From: Streptomyces sp. WM6378
Lineage (GTDB): Bacteria > Actinomycetota > Actinomycetes > Streptomycetales > Streptomycetaceae
Reading direction: 5' to 3'
Assembly: GCF_001279695.1 (NCBI RefSeq)
Contig: NZ_LGDD01000002.1
Span: 1-64,000, forward strand
DNA: 64,000 bases
The notes under the pieces are model-generated. The model ran no database searches. It had not been told where the DNA came from and saw only the letters and a program-made list of their open reading frames with translations. Positions 44,267 to 55,762 of this stretch are shown one piece after another. The translations under genes and the position numbers were made by a program. Each line of letters begins with the position of its first letter. Position 1 is the stretch's first letter.

Positions 44267-45067
44267 ATGACATCGACGTCCCCCATCCTCGTCACCGGCG
44301 GCACGGGCACGCTGGGCGGCCACGTCCTCCCTCTGCTGCGCGCGGCGGGCCGCGACGTGCGGGTCCTCACCCGACAGGAGCGCCCGTCCGCGGCCGGCAT
44401 CGAGTACGTGACCGCCGACCTGCTCAAGGACGAGGGCATCGGCGCGGCGCTCGACGGGGCCGAGACGGTCCTGCACCTCGCGGGCGGCGCCAAGGGCGAC
44501 GACGAGGCGACCCGCAACCTCGTGCGCGCGGCCAAGCGGGCCGGGGTGCGGTACCTGGTCTACATCTCCGTCATCGGCACGGACACGATGCCGCTGGCCT
44601 ACTTCAGGTCCAAGCTCGGCGCCGAGCGGGCCATCGCCGAATCGGGCATCCCGTACACCACGCTGCGCGCCGCCCAGTTCCACGACCTCACCCTGACCGT
44701 CGTGTCGAAGATGGCGAAGCTTCCGGTGGTGCCCTGCCCGGGCGGCCTCCGCTTCCAGCCGGTCGACTCGCGCGAAGTGGCAAGCAGACTGGTGGAGTTG
44801 ACGCTGGGCGACCCGGCCGGACCGGTGCCCGACCTGACAGGACCGAAGGTGTACGCGATGGCCGACCTCGCGCGCGGCTACCTGGCGGCACGCGGCAGCC
44901 GCCGCCCGATGCTGCCGGTCCGCCTCCCGGGAAAGACGGGCCGCGCGTACCGGGCGGGCGAGAACCTGTCCCTGGACCGGGCGACGGTGGGCAGCCGCAC
45001 CTGGGAGGCGTTCCTGACGGAGCGGGTCGGCCAGGACGGGGACCTGCCGGTCAGGCCGGCGCCTTGA
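44267..45067 (+). CDS. NAD(P)-binding atypical SDR (NmrA-like)
   Basis: This 266-residue protein begins with the dinucleotide motif SPILVTGGTGTLGGHVLPLL (residues 5-24) and has the atypical-SDR features VLHLAGGAKG and YLVYISVIGTD. It lacks a classical Tyr-x-x-x-Lys, the active region reading YFRSKLGAERAI. Members are redox sensors or reductases of uncertain substrate. ATG at 44267 follows GGAG. The 3' end overlaps the convergent oxidoreductase gene by 17 bases. Confidence 0.83.
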   Translation: MTSTSPILVTGGTGTLGGHVLPLLRAAGRDVRVLTRQERPSAAGIEYVTADLLKDEGIGAALDGAETVLHLAGGAKGDDEATRNLVRAAKRAGVRYLVYISVIGTDTMPLAYFRSKLGAERAIAESGIPYTTLRAAQFHDLTLTVVSKMAKLPVVPCPGGLRFQPVDSREVASRLVELTLGDPAGPVPDLTGPKVYAMADLARGYLAARGSRRPMLPVRLPGKTGRAYRAGENLSLDRATVGSRTWEAFLTERVGQDGDLPVRPAP

Positions 45068-46268
45068 CCGCCCGGTCCGCCCCGACCGGCTCGCGCACGA
45101 CGACGCGGCGGCGCCGGGCCGGCATCCCGAGCAGCGGGTTGGCGACGCCCCAGGCAGCGCCCTTGCAGACCAGCTCCTTGTAGAGCGCGGCGACCCGCCC
45201 CGTCAGAGCGGCCCGTACGGCGCGGTCGTCGGCGGTGACGTACTGGATCAGGCCCTCCTTGCGGCCCAGCGAGATGCACTGGTTGAAGTAGCGCAGCGGC
45301 ACGTTCGGGAGCTTTCCGCCGGTCAGGCGCGCCGCGATGGCGTCGGCGGCCTGCCACGCCATGGGGGTGCCCGAGGCGCACGACATCCGCAGCGGCTTGT
45401 CGCCGGGCCCCATCGCCATGGCCGCGTCGCCGATGGCGTACACGTCCGGGTGCGAGAGTGACCGCATGGTCTCGTCGACCACGATCCGGCCGGTGTCCGT
45501 GACCTCCAGGGCGGTGGTTCGCGCGATCGGGTGGACGGCGAAGCCGGTGGTCCACACGGTGACCGCGGCCGGGATGAACGTGCCGTCGGCGGTGGCGACC
45601 TGGCCGTCCTCGACACCGGTGACGTCGACGTTCTCGTACGCGGTGATGCCGAGCCTGCCGAAGACGTCCCGCAGGTGCCGACGGCCCTTGGGCGAGAGCC
45701 AGTCGCCGAGGCCGCCGCGGGCGGCGAGGGCGACATCGAGGTCCGGGCGGGCCTCGGCGATCTCGGCCGCGGCCTCCAGTCCTGTGAGGCCGCCGCCGAC
45801 CACGACCACGGACTGCCCGGCGTCCAGCCGGGCCAGGCGCTCGCGCAGCCGCAGCGCTCCGGTCCTGCTCGCGATCTGGTGGGCGTGCTCGGCGCTGCCG
45901 GGGACGCCCTGGTCGCTCCAGCCGCTGCCGAGGGCGTACACGAGGGTGTCGTACGCCAGCTCCTCGGCGCCGTCGCCGTCGCCGTCGCCGCCGGTGACGG
46001 CGACGGCGACGGTCCTGCGGTCGACATCGACCGCGGTGACCCGGGCGAGCTTCAGCTCGACGCCGGTGCCCGCGAACATTGCGGCGAAGGGCCGGGGCCT
46101 GAGGTCCTGGCCGACCGCGAGCTGGTGCAGCCGGACGCGCTCGACGAAGTCGGGCTCGGCGTTGACGAGGGTGATGGCGACGTCTTCGCGCCGCAGCCGC
46201 TTGGCGAGCCGCCCGGCCGCGATGGCTCCGCTGTATCCGGCTCCGAGGACGATGATGCGGTGCTGCAT
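45051..46268 (-). CDS. NDH-2-like FAD/NAD(P)-dependent oxidoreductase downstream of ECF41 sigma factor
   Basis: This 405-residue flavoprotein has the FAD dinucleotide motif RIIVLGAGYSGAIAAGRL at residues 4-21. A second, NAD(P)H-binding motif, SVVVVGGGLTGLEAAAEIAE, is near 148-167. The FAD-ribityl aspartate is in VYAIGDAAM. The fold is that of type II NADH dehydrogenases. Genes of this kind are usual partners of ECF41 sigma factors, and the sigma gene lies 93 bases upstream. A short GGCGAC-encoded Gly-Asp tract occurs at about residue 94. A perfect CRP-type palindrome precedes the gene. Confidence 0.88.
   Translation of the reverse strand: MQHRIIVLGAGYSGAIAAGRLAKRLRREDVAITLVNAEPDFVERVRLHQLAVGQDLRPRPFAAMFAGTGVELKLARVTAVDVDRRTVAVAVTGGDGDGDGAEELAYDTLVYALGSGWSDQGVPGSAEHAHQIASRTGALRLRERLARLDAGQSVVVVGGGLTGLEAAAEIAEARPDLDVALAARGGLGDWLSPKGRRHLRDVFGRLGITAYENVDVTGVEDGQVATADGTFIPAAVTVWTTGFAVHPIARTTALEVTDTGRIVVDETMRSLSHPDVYAIGDAAMAMGPGDKPLRMSCASGTPMAWQAADAIAARLTGGKLPNVPLRYFNQCISLGRKEGLIQYVTADDRAVRAALTGRVAALYKELVCKGAAWGVANPLLGMPARRRRVVVREPVGADRAVKAPA
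45970..46012. repeat. Simple GCCGTC/GACGGC inverted repeat inside the oxidoreductase gene
   Basis: A run of three CCGTCG units (45970-45986) faces its reverse complement (45996-46012), giving 17-bp perfect arms with a nine-base loop. It encodes a Gly-Asp repeat on the minus strand and could vary by slippage. Confidence 0.8.
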
Positions 46269-46338
46269 ATCCCTGCTCCTGGCTCGCGCGGTTTCGCCCC
46301 TTGAACCGGGCAGCCCGCCTTTTCCTGACAGGAACGCG

Positions 46339-46356
46339 ATGTGAACCAGGTCACAT
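46339..46356. promoter_or_regulatory. Perfect CRP-type site upstream of the oxidoreductase
   Basis: ATGTGA-ACCAGG-TCACAT is a perfect TGTGA-N6-TCACA dyad, the canonical CRP/FNR-family half-site arrangement, and also fits the looser Streptomyces Crp consensus. It lies 71 bases upstream of the oxidoreductase ATG and six before the sigma gene stop. Confidence 0.65.
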
Positions 46357-46361
46357 TCGCG

Positions 46362-47306
46362 TCAGAAGGCGTTGAACAGCGGCTCCCCGTGCTGGGCTGC
46401 CGCCCACCGCTCGGTGGCGCGTTCGAGCTTGTCGGGGTTGACCTGGTTGCGGACGGCGGCGATGCCCTCGGCGGTGACCTCCAGGCACATGACGCCGACG
46501 ACCCGGCCGTCGACGACCGCCACGACGGCGGGGCCTTGGTTGGCCGTCGCGGCGTAGACCTCGGCCGAGCCGCCGATCAGGGCACGCTTGGCCTTGCCGG
46601 GCTTGAACAGGCCCCGCAGGAACGTCGCGACCGCGAGAGCCCCCTCGAACGCCTTCGCGCGGGCCGGTACCTTCCCGCCGCCGTCGCCGACCGAGATGGC
46701 GTCCTGGGTGAGCAGCCGTACGAGCGGCTCGGTCCGGCCGCTGGTGGCGGCCGCGAGGAACTCGTCCACGATCCGCCGTGCGGCGGCCTCGTCGATCTCG
46801 GTACGGGCCTTGCCCTCGGCGATGTGCTTCTTGGCCCGGTGGAAGATCTGCTGGCAGCCGGCCTCGCTGATGTCGAGGATCGCGGCGATCTCCCGGTGCG
46901 AGTACGCGAACGCCTCCCGCAGCACGTACACCGCCCGCTCATTGGGGGAGAGGCGCTCAAGTAGGGCGAGGACCGCGTACGAGACCGACTCGCGCTGCTC
47001 GGCGGTGTCGGCGGGCCCGAGCATCGGGTCCCCTTCGAGCAACGGCTCGGGAAGCCACTGCCCCACATAGGTCTCGCGCCGCGCGCGGGCCGAGGTGAGC
47101 TGGTTGAGACACAGATTGGTGAGGACCTTCGTCAGCCAGGCCTCGGGCACCTCGATGCGCTCGACGTCACCGGCCTGCCACCGCAGAAACGTCTCCTGCA
47201 CGGCGTCCTCGGCCTCACTCGCGGAGCCGAGCAGCCGGTAGGCGATGGCTTCCAGGCGCGGCCTGGAGGCCTCGAACAGGTCGACGTCCTTCATGGTCAG
47301 GGCCAT
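46362..47306 (-). CDS. ECF41-family RNA polymerase sigma factor (SigJ type)
   Basis: This 314-residue sigma factor carries region 2 (about residues 8-75, LFEASRPRLEAIAYRLLGSA), region 4 (about 120-175, ERAVYVLREAFAYSHREIAA) and a C-terminal SnoaL-like domain (about 185-310). The ECF41 signature DGGGK is intact near residue 214. In this group the C-terminal domain regulates the sigma factor directly, so no anti-sigma gene is needed. The downstream oxidoreductase is the typical target. ATG at 47306 is used; MKD at 47294 is an alternative. Confidence 0.92.
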   Translation of the reverse strand: MALTMKDVDLFEASRPRLEAIAYRLLGSASEAEDAVQETFLRWQAGDVERIEVPEAWLTKVLTNLCLNQLTSARARRETYVGQWLPEPLLEGDPMLGPADTAEQRESVSYAVLALLERLSPNERAVYVLREAFAYSHREIAAILDISEAGCQQIFHRAKKHIAEGKARTEIDEAAARRIVDEFLAAATSGRTEPLVRLLTQDAISVGDGGGKVPARAKAFEGALAVATFLRGLFKPGKAKRALIGGSAEVYAATANQGPAVVAVVDGRVVGVMCLEVTAEGIAAVRNQVNPDKLERATERWAAAQHGEPLFNAF

Positions 47307-47362
47307 GGCCGGGATCCTAGCGCTCGCGTCGTCCCCGCCCCCGTCTCCGTTCCTGGCCCGCG

Positions 47363-48094
47363 TCAGCCGCTCGGTTCGATCCCCCACGCCACCGCCCGCG
47401 CCGCGGCCGCCGCGCGGTTGGGGAGGTCGAGCTTGGCCAGGATGTGTTCGATGTGGGTGCCCACCGTGCGCGGTGTGACGTACAGGCGCTCGGCTATCTC
47501 CCGGTTGGTGCGGCCGGTGGTCAGTTCGGCCAGCACCTGGAGTTCCCTGGGTGAGAGCCCGCCGGGCGGCCCCGGCTCCTCGCGGACGGCGACCGCCGCC
47601 GCGAGGGACTCCGTGAGCAGGGTGACCACCGCGCGGGCCGGATCGGGGGTGCGCCGGGGGCGGCGGGTGCTGACGTTCAGCATGCCGACGTACCGGCCGT
47701 CCGCGCCGAACAGGCACTGGGCCACGCCGTCCTCGATGCCCAGGGGGGACAGGACGTCCTGGAAACCCGGCGATGCCGCCAGGAGCCGCGGGGGCACGTC
47801 CCCGAGCCAGAGACCGCCCTGGGCCGGGGTGCGGAGCACGGGGAACACCGGGTCGTGATGGAGGCGGGTCTCGATGTAGGCCGTGGCGTCCTTTGGGTAG
47901 CTCCCCGCCAGGGTGGTGTGGCGCCGGCGCAGCGGATCCCACCGGGTCAGGGAGGCGTGGTCGTACTCAAGGACCTGCGACAGCGCCGCCAGGACCGTGT
48001 CGACGCCGGCCGCGCCGCTCGTGGCGTTCCGTGCGGCCTCCCTGACGTGGACGGCCGCGTCCAGGATGTCCGCCGTGCTCCGGTGCGCTGTCAT
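47363..48094 (-). CDS. LuxR-family regulator with a GAF-like sensor
   Basis: This 243-residue protein has an N-terminal GAF-like domain (about residues 20-165, with VLEYDHASLTRWDP). A C-terminal LuxR helix-turn-helix follows (LSPRELQVLAELTTGRTNRE, then ERLYVTPRTVGTHIEHILAK). No receiver domain or phosphorylatable aspartate is evident. The ATG at 48094 has only a weak GGCGG upstream. It precedes the ECF41 sigma gene and follows the amidohydrolase gene on the same strand, but does not appear to share an operon. Target unknown. Confidence 0.85.
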   Translation of the reverse strand: MTAHRSTADILDAAVHVREAARNATSGAAGVDTVLAALSQVLEYDHASLTRWDPLRRRHTTLAGSYPKDATAYIETRLHHDPVFPVLRTPAQGGLWLGDVPPRLLAASPGFQDVLSPLGIEDGVAQCLFGADGRYVGMLNVSTRRPRRTPDPARAVVTLLTESLAAAVAVREEPGPPGGLSPRELQVLAELTTGRTNREIAERLYVTPRTVGTHIEHILAKLDLPNRAAAAARAVAWGIEPSG

Positions 48095-48125
48095 CCGCCA
48101 AGGATGATCATGAGACCGGAATGCG

Positions 48126-49829
48126 TCAATCGCGCAGTGTGTCATGCACGACTCGGCCGTCCATGACGGTGAGCACGACGGGCATCGACGGGATGTCGTG
48201 CGGGTCGGCGGCGAGCAGGTCCCCGTCGAGCACACAGAGGTCGGCGACCTTGCCCGGCTCAAGCGAGCCCTTCCAGTCGTCGGCGAAGTCCTGCCAGGCC
48301 GCCTCGATCGTGTACGTACGGAGCGCCTCGGCCAGGCCGATGCGCTGCTCGGGGCCGCTGACCCGGCGGCCGGCCTTCGACTCGCGCAGCACCATGGTGG
48401 CGACGCCCTGGCGCCAGTCCGGGTGCGTGACGGGGGCGTCCGACCCGCTCGCGACCCGTACGCCCGCGTCGATGGCATCGCGGTAGGGCCAGGCGTACGC
48501 GGCTCGTCCGGCCCCGACGAACTCCTCCTCCATGTCGGCGACGGTCCACTTGATGGTGGGGTTCATGTTGACGCCGAAGCCGTGCGCGGCCAGCACCTTC
48601 ATGCTGTGCGCGGTGAGGAAGTCGCCGTGGATGACGTAGTGGCGGGCGTCGGGCCGCGGGTGTTCGGCCAGGGCCGCGGCGAAGGCGTCCGCGACGGTGT
48701 CGCAGGCCCGGTCGCCCGTGACGTGGACGCCCAGCTGGTGCCCGGCGGCGTGCGCGTGCCGGATCATGGCCTCGATCTCGGTGATCCGCTCCGCGTCGTT
48801 CCCGCCGCCGACGCACAGCGAGCCGCAGCCGCCGCCGACGTACGGCTCGTGCATCCACGCGGTCTTGTTGGGGACGATCCCGTCGGCGAAGATCTTGACC
48901 CCGTGGATCGCGAGGCGGCGCGGATCGGCGTCGCCGCACGCGCCGAGCCCGGTGAGCGTACGGGCGAACTCTTCGGCGGTGCTCGCCATTCCGGTGGGCA
49001 GGAGCAACACGCCCACGCGGGCGGTCAGTTCGCCGTCCGCGAGCAGGCGGCGGTAGACGTCGAGGGTCTCCGCGCCGAGGGCGCCCCGCATGATCCCGTC
49101 GCCGCCGGGGCCGAGGCCGGGCTCGGTGTAGCTGGTCACGCCGAGGCGGGCGAGCGTGGTCAGCGCCGACCTGGCCGCGTCGGTCCGCTCCTGCCGGCTG
49201 AGCGGCGGCAGCGCGTTCTGGACGAGGGCCTGGGCGCCTTCGTGGAGGAGCCCGGTCGGCTCTCCGGCCGCGTCCGCGACGATGGATCCGCCGGGCGGCG
49301 CGACGGTGTGCCGGTCGATCCCCATGAGCCGGAGCGCCTTGGAGTTGACCCAAGTGGCGTGCCCGGAGAAGGAGTACAGGACGACGGGGTGGTCCGCGCT
49401 CACCGCGTCGAGGTCGCGCCGCGAGGGCAGCCGCGACGGATCGGACACGCACTCGTCGAGGTAGCCGGGGTCCCAGCCGTGCCCGGTGATCCACTGCCCG
49501 TCGGGCGCCCGCCGGACGGCGTCCGCCACCGCAGCGGCCACGTCGGCCAGCGACGAAACGGCGGGGTGGCCGACGTCGAGGGAGAGCGGCGGCGTAGCCA
49601 TGCCGAAGGCGCATCCGTGCAGATGGGAATCGTTGATCCCGGGCAGCAGCGTCGCCCCTCGCAGGTCGACGACGCGGGTGCCGGGCCCGACGAGCGGCGT
49701 GACGTCGTCCCGCCCGCCGACGGCCGTGATGACCCCGCCGGTCACCGCCAGCGCCGAGGCGACGGAGAACTCCGCGTCGACCGTGACCACTTGCCCGCCG
49801 ACGAACACCAGATCCGCATACGCGTCCAC
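48126..49829 (-). CDS. YtcJ-like metal-dependent amidohydrolase (Amidohydro_3 family)
   Basis: This 567-residue hydrolase shows a small beta-sandwich at each end and a TIM barrel with metal ligands. They include PGINDSHLHG near residue 66-75, a conserved EPGLGPGGDGI region, later histidines in HVTGDRACDTVADAF and IHGDFLTAHS, and SGSDAPVTHPD. The YtcJ group hydrolyses amides or imides; the substrate is unknown. The GTG at 49829 has AAGGGA six bases upstream, so the longer start is rejected. Confidence 0.87.
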   Translation of the reverse strand: MDAYADLVFVGGQVVTVDAEFSVASALAVTGGVITAVGGRDDVTPLVGPGTRVVDLRGATLLPGINDSHLHGCAFGMATPPLSLDVGHPAVSSLADVAAAVADAVRRAPDGQWITGHGWDPGYLDECVSDPSRLPSRRDLDAVSADHPVVLYSFSGHATWVNSKALRLMGIDRHTVAPPGGSIVADAAGEPTGLLHEGAQALVQNALPPLSRQERTDAARSALTTLARLGVTSYTEPGLGPGGDGIMRGALGAETLDVYRRLLADGELTARVGVLLLPTGMASTAEEFARTLTGLGACGDADPRRLAIHGVKIFADGIVPNKTAWMHEPYVGGGCGSLCVGGGNDAERITEIEAMIRHAHAAGHQLGVHVTGDRACDTVADAFAAALAEHPRPDARHYVIHGDFLTAHSMKVLAAHGFGVNMNPTIKWTVADMEEEFVGAGRAAYAWPYRDAIDAGVRVASGSDAPVTHPDWRQGVATMVLRESKAGRRVSGPEQRIGLAEALRTYTIEAAWQDFADDWKGSLEPGKVADLCVLDGDLLAADPHDIPSMPVVLTVMDGRVVHDTLRD

Positions 49830-49957
49830 AGAGGATCCCTTCCAGAACCGGGCGCCCCCATGGCGACCCGCGAACGATCTCCGTGGACTATGGCCGCGCC
49901 GCCACCCGCCGCACATCGGTCATTCCACCGATACGCGAGCCCCGGGTGTCCTCGGGG

Positions 49958-50707
49958 CTACGCCTTGGCCGGGCGCAGGACGCAGAACTCGTGCCCCTCC
50001 GGCGTCGACATGCACTTCCAGGAGACGTCGCCCTGGCCGAGGTCGAGGTCGGTGGCGCCGAGCGCCCGCAGCCGGGCCACCTCCGCCTCCTGATCGTCGC
50101 CGGGGTACGGCAGCAGGTCGAGATGGACGCGGTCCGCCGCGGTGTGCACGTCGGAGGTGCGGAGGAACTCCAGATACGGGCCGACACCCTTGGCGGAGCG
50201 CAGCGCCGCTTGTTCGTCGGTCACCTTGTGCAGGGTCCAGTCGATCGCCTCGTCCCAGAACCGGGCCATGGCCCGCGGATCCGCGCAGTCGACCACCACC
50301 GCGGCGATCGGCCCGGTGTCCCGGTAGATCTCCCGGGGCTCAAGCACGCAGAATTCGTTGCCCTCCGGGTCGGCGAGGACCGTCCACGGTACGTCGCCCT
50401 GGCCCACGTCGGCGGGCGTCGCACCCAGCGCCTTCAGGCGCGTGACCAGCTCCGTCTGATGGGCCGCGGACGTGGTGGCCAGATCGAGGTGGACACGGTT
50501 CTTCGTCGCCGTCTTGGGCTCCGGGACGGTCACGACGTCGATGCAGACGGCGACCGGGTCCGGCCAGACGAAGCCGCCGGTGGGTTCGACGTTGGTCACG
50601 CCGGGGGCCTCGCTGGAAACACCCCAGCCGAGCGCTTGTGCCCAGAATCGGCCGACCGCCGAGTCATCGAGAGCCTTGATGTTCACCTGAACAGGTCGCA
50701 GTGCCAT
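49958..50707 (-). CDS. Tandem VOC (glyoxalase/dioxygenase fold) protein
   Basis: This 249-residue protein contains two VOC modules. The first is at about residues 5-122 (RPVQVNIKALDDSAVGRFWA ... DPEGNEFCVLEP) and the second at about 130-248 (VVVDCADPRAMARFWDEAID ... TPEGHEFCVLRP). Each half has a glutamate of the metal-binding region. Members range from bleomycin-resistance proteins to dioxygenases; I assign no function. ATG at 50707 is used rather than the earlier frame start, which lies in the argC promoter region. It is divergent from argC. Confidence 0.83.
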   Translation of the reverse strand: MALRPVQVNIKALDDSAVGRFWAQALGWGVSSEAPGVTNVEPTGGFVWPDPVAVCIDVVTVPEPKTATKNRVHLDLATTSAAHQTELVTRLKALGATPADVGQGDVPWTVLADPEGNEFCVLEPREIYRDTGPIAAVVVDCADPRAMARFWDEAIDWTLHKVTDEQAALRSAKGVGPYLEFLRTSDVHTAADRVHLDLLPYPGDDQEAEVARLRALGATDLDLGQGDVSWKCMSTPEGHEFCVLRPAKA

Positions 50708-50762
50708 GCCGGTGACCCTATGCACTCGGCAACGAGATCCGTAGGCTCGTCGCTGGAGAGTC

Positions 50763-53001
<2,239 letters not shown>

Positions 53002-53050
53002 GCGCCCACCCGTCTCCCACCACCACCCTTCCAAGGAATGGGCTGCGCCC

Positions 53051-53971
53051 ATGAGTACCCGTAAACACACCGCACTGCCCAAGGCGCAGACCCTCATCGA
53101 GGCGCTGCCCTGGCTGACCCGGCACCACGGCAAGACCGTCGTCATCAAGTTCGGCGGCAACGCCATGGTCGACGAGGAGCTGAAGGCCGCCTTCGCCCAG
53201 GACGTCGTGTTCCTGCGGCAGTCCGGCCTCAAGCCCGTCGTCGTGCACGGCGGCGGACCGCAGATCAGCGCCCAGCTCGACAAGCAGGGCCTGGTCAGCG
53301 AGTTCAAGGCAGGCCTCAGGGTCACCACGCCCGAGGCCATGGACGTGGTCCGGATGGTGCTCGCCGGGCAGGTGCAGCGCGAGCTCGTCGGGCTGCTCAA
53401 CCAGCACGGGCCGCTCGCCGTCGGCATGACCGGCGAGGATGCCCACACCATCACCGCCACCCAGCACCGCCCCGAGATCGACGGCGAGCTGGTCGACATC
53501 GGCCGGGTCGGCCAGATCACCGCGATCGACCCGGGCGCCATCCAGGCGCTCCTGGACGACGGCCGGATCCCGGTCATCTCCTCGATCGCCCGCTCCCAGG
53601 ACGACGGACATGTCTACAACGTCAATGCTGATACGGCGGCTGCGGCACTCGCTGCGGCGCTGGGCGCCGAGACCCTGATGGTCCTGACCGACGTCGAAGG
53701 CCTCTACGAGGACTGGCCCAACAGCGACGACGTCATCAGCAAACTGACTGCCAGTCAGCTGGAGAAGCTGCTTCCCGAGCTCTCCAGCGGCATGGTCCCC
53801 AAGATGGAGGGCTGTCTGTTCGCGGTGCGCAACGGGGTCAACACCGCGCGCGTGATCGACGGACGGGTCCAGCACTCGATCCTGCTTGAGATCTTCACCG
53901 ACGAGGGCATCGGCACGATGGTCGTGCCCGACGGACCACACGTGACGGACGGACGAGGGGGAGCGCGGTGA
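53051..53971 (+). CDS. argB: Acetylglutamate kinase
   Basis: This 306-residue kinase phosphorylates N-acetylglutamate and is usually the arginine-inhibited step. The phosphate-binding glycines are in [10 protein letters not shown] and [11 protein letters not shown], and the substrate region in [15 protein letters not shown] [19 protein letters not shown]. The length and the N-terminal extension ([20 protein letters not shown]) match arginine-sensitive hexameric forms. ATG with AAGGAA upstream. The stop overlaps the argD GTG (GTGA). Confidence 0.96.
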   Translation: MSTRKHTALPKAQTLIEALPWLTRHHGKTVVIKFGGNAMVDEELKAAFAQDVVFLRQSGLKPVVVHGGGPQISAQLDKQGLVSEFKAGLRVTTPEAMDVVRMVLAGQVQRELVGLLNQHGPLAVGMTGEDAHTITATQHRPEIDGELVDIGRVGQITAIDPGAIQALLDDGRIPVISSIARSQDDGHVYNVNADTAAAALAAALGAETLMVLTDVEGLYEDWPNSDDVISKLTASQLEKLLPELSSGMVPKMEGCLFAVRNGVNTARVIDGRVQHSILLEIFTDEGIGTMVVPDGPHVTDGRGGAR

Positions 53972-55164
53972 CCAACCAGGAGCTCGCACAGCGGTGGCGG
54001 CACGTCATGACGGACAACTACGGCACCCCGAAGCTCTCGCTCGTACGCGGCGCGGGCGCGACGGTCTGGGACGCGGACGGCACCGCGTACGCCGACTTCG
54101 TGGGCGGCATCGCGGTCAACGCTCTCGGCCACGCCCACCCGGCCGTCGTGCAGGCCGTGACCCAGCAGATCGGCTCGCTCGGCCACGTCTCGAACCTGTT
54201 CGTCGCGGAGCCGCCGGTGGCGCTCGCCGAACGCCTCCTCCAGCTCTTCGACCGGCCCGGACGCGTTTACTTCTGCAACTCCGGCGCCGAGGCCAACGAG
54301 GCGGCTTTCAAGATCGGCAGGCTCACCGGGCGCACCCACATGGTCGCCACCGACGGTGGCTTCCACGGCCGCACGATGGGCGCGCTCGCCCTCACCGGCC
54401 AGGAGGGCAAGCGGACGCCGTTCCTGCCGCTGCCCGGCGATGTCACGCACGTACCGTTCGGCGACGTCGAGGCGCTGCGGGCGGCCGTCACCGAAGAGAC
54501 CGCCTTCGTCATCATCGAACCCATCCAGGGCGAGATCGGCGTGGTCGTCCCGCCGGCCGGTTACCTCAAGGCCGCCCGGGAGATCACCCGCGCCACCGGA
54601 ACGCTGCTCGTCCTGGACGAGGTGCAGACCGGCATCGGGCGGACCGGCACCTGGTTCGAGCACCAGCGGCACGAGGGCGTCGACCCGGACATCGTGACGC
54701 TGGCCAAGGGCCTCGGCGGCGGTCTCCCGATCGGCGCGACGGTCGCCTTCGGCGCCGCGGCCGAGCTGCTCAAGCCCGGCATGCACGGCACCACCTTCGG
54801 CGGGAACCCCATCGCCTGCGCCGCCGGACTCGCCGTCATCGACACGCTGTCCGCCGACGGAGCGCTCGACCAGGTCAAGCGGACCGGCGAGAAGCTGCGC
54901 GACGGAATCGAGGCGCTGGGGCACCCGTTGGTCGCCCGTGTCCGTGGTGCGGGGCTGCTGCTGGGTATCGTGCTCAACGAGCCCCTCGCGCCTCAGGTGC
55001 AGCTGGCGGCTCAGGATGCCGGCTTCCTGGTCAACGCGCCCGCCCCCGATGTCGTACGGCTCATGCCGCCGCTCATCATCGGTGACGCGGAGGTGGACGC
55101 GTTCCTCCAGGCCCTGCCCGGCGTTCTCGACACAGTCAACGGGGACGGACGATCCGGAGAATGA
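53968..55164 (+). CDS. argD: Acetylornithine aminotransferase
   Basis: This 398-residue PLP enzyme transfers an amino group from glutamate to N-acetylglutamate semialdehyde. The cofactor-binding parts are [17 protein letters not shown] near residue 92, [14 protein letters not shown] near 212, and the PLP lysine in [15 protein letters not shown] near 240. GTG start overlaps argB. argR starts seven bases after the stop, so the repressor is co-expressed. Confidence 0.96.
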   Translation: MTNQELAQRWRHVMTDNYGTPKLSLVRGAGATVWDADGTAYADFVGGIAVNALGHAHPAVVQAVTQQIGSLGHVSNLFVAEPPVALAERLLQLFDRPGRVYFCNSGAEANEAAFKIGRLTGRTHMVATDGGFHGRTMGALALTGQEGKRTPFLPLPGDVTHVPFGDVEALRAAVTEETAFVIIEPIQGEIGVVVPPAGYLKAAREITRATGTLLVLDEVQTGIGRTGTWFEHQRHEGVDPDIVTLAKGLGGGLPIGATVAFGAAAELLKPGMHGTTFGGNPIACAAGLAVIDTLSADGALDQVKRTGEKLRDGIEALGHPLVARVRGAGLLLGIVLNEPLAPQVQLAAQDAGFLVNAPAPDVVRLMPPLIIGDAEVDAFLQALPGVLDTVNGDGRSGE

Positions 55165-55171
55165 GACGACG

Positions 55172-55714
55172 ATGACCGACGAGGCGCAGGACTTCGAGCC
55201 GGGCGGCCCCGCCGTACCGCAGACCCGCACCGCCCGCCACCGCCGGATCGTGGACATCCTCAACCGGCAGCCGGTGCGGTCCCAGAGCCAGCTCGCCAAG
55301 CTCCTCGCGGACGACGGGCTGAGCGTCACCCAGGCGACGCTCTCCCGCGACCTCGACGAGCTGGGCGCGGTGAAGATCCGCAACACCGGCGGCGAGCTGA
55401 TCTACGCGGTGCCCAGCGAGGGCGGCTTCCGCACGCCGAAGGCGCCCCTTGGCGAGTCGGCGAAGGAGGAGCGGATGCGCAGGCTGTCCGCGGAACTCCT
55501 CATCTCCGCCGAGGCCTCCGCCAACCTGGTGGTCCTGCGCACGCCGCCCGGCGCCGCCCAGTTCCTCGCCTCGGCCATCGACCAGGCAGAACTGCACGAC
55601 ATCCTCGGCACGATCGCGGGCGACGACACGCTCATGCTGATCAGCCGCGACCCCTCGGGCGGCCAGGCGCTGGCCGACCATCTGCTGCGGCTCGCCCAGA
55701 ACGACCACCGCTGA
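55172..55714 (+). CDS. argR: Arginine repressor
   Basis: This 180-residue hexameric repressor has an N-terminal winged helix (about residues 20-90: [20 protein letters not shown], then [16 protein letters not shown]). The C-terminal arginine-binding/oligomerisation domain has the [12 protein letters not shown] motif near residue 150. It controls ARG boxes, including those before argC and argH in this window. Being the last gene of argCJBDR, it would be autoregulated by the argC promoter. ATG at 55172. Confidence 0.96.
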   Translation: MTDEAQDFEPGGPAVPQTRTARHRRIVDILNRQPVRSQSQLAKLLADDGLSVTQATLSRDLDELGAVKIRNTGGELIYAVPSEGGFRTPKAPLGESAKEERMRRLSAELLISAEASANLVVLRTPPGAAQFLASAIDQAELHDILGTIAGDDTLMLISRDPSGGQALADHLLRLAQNDHR

Positions 55715-55762
55715 CGGGAGCCGAGGGCTCTGGCCACCAACTCCCGCCTGTGGTAAGCGAGT

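Noticed and set aside
45970..46012. A small CRISPR-like or tandem repeat array
   Set aside because: The units are 6 bases, uninterrupted and in frame within a coding gene. There are no spacers. No CRISPR array or cas gene was seen anywhere.
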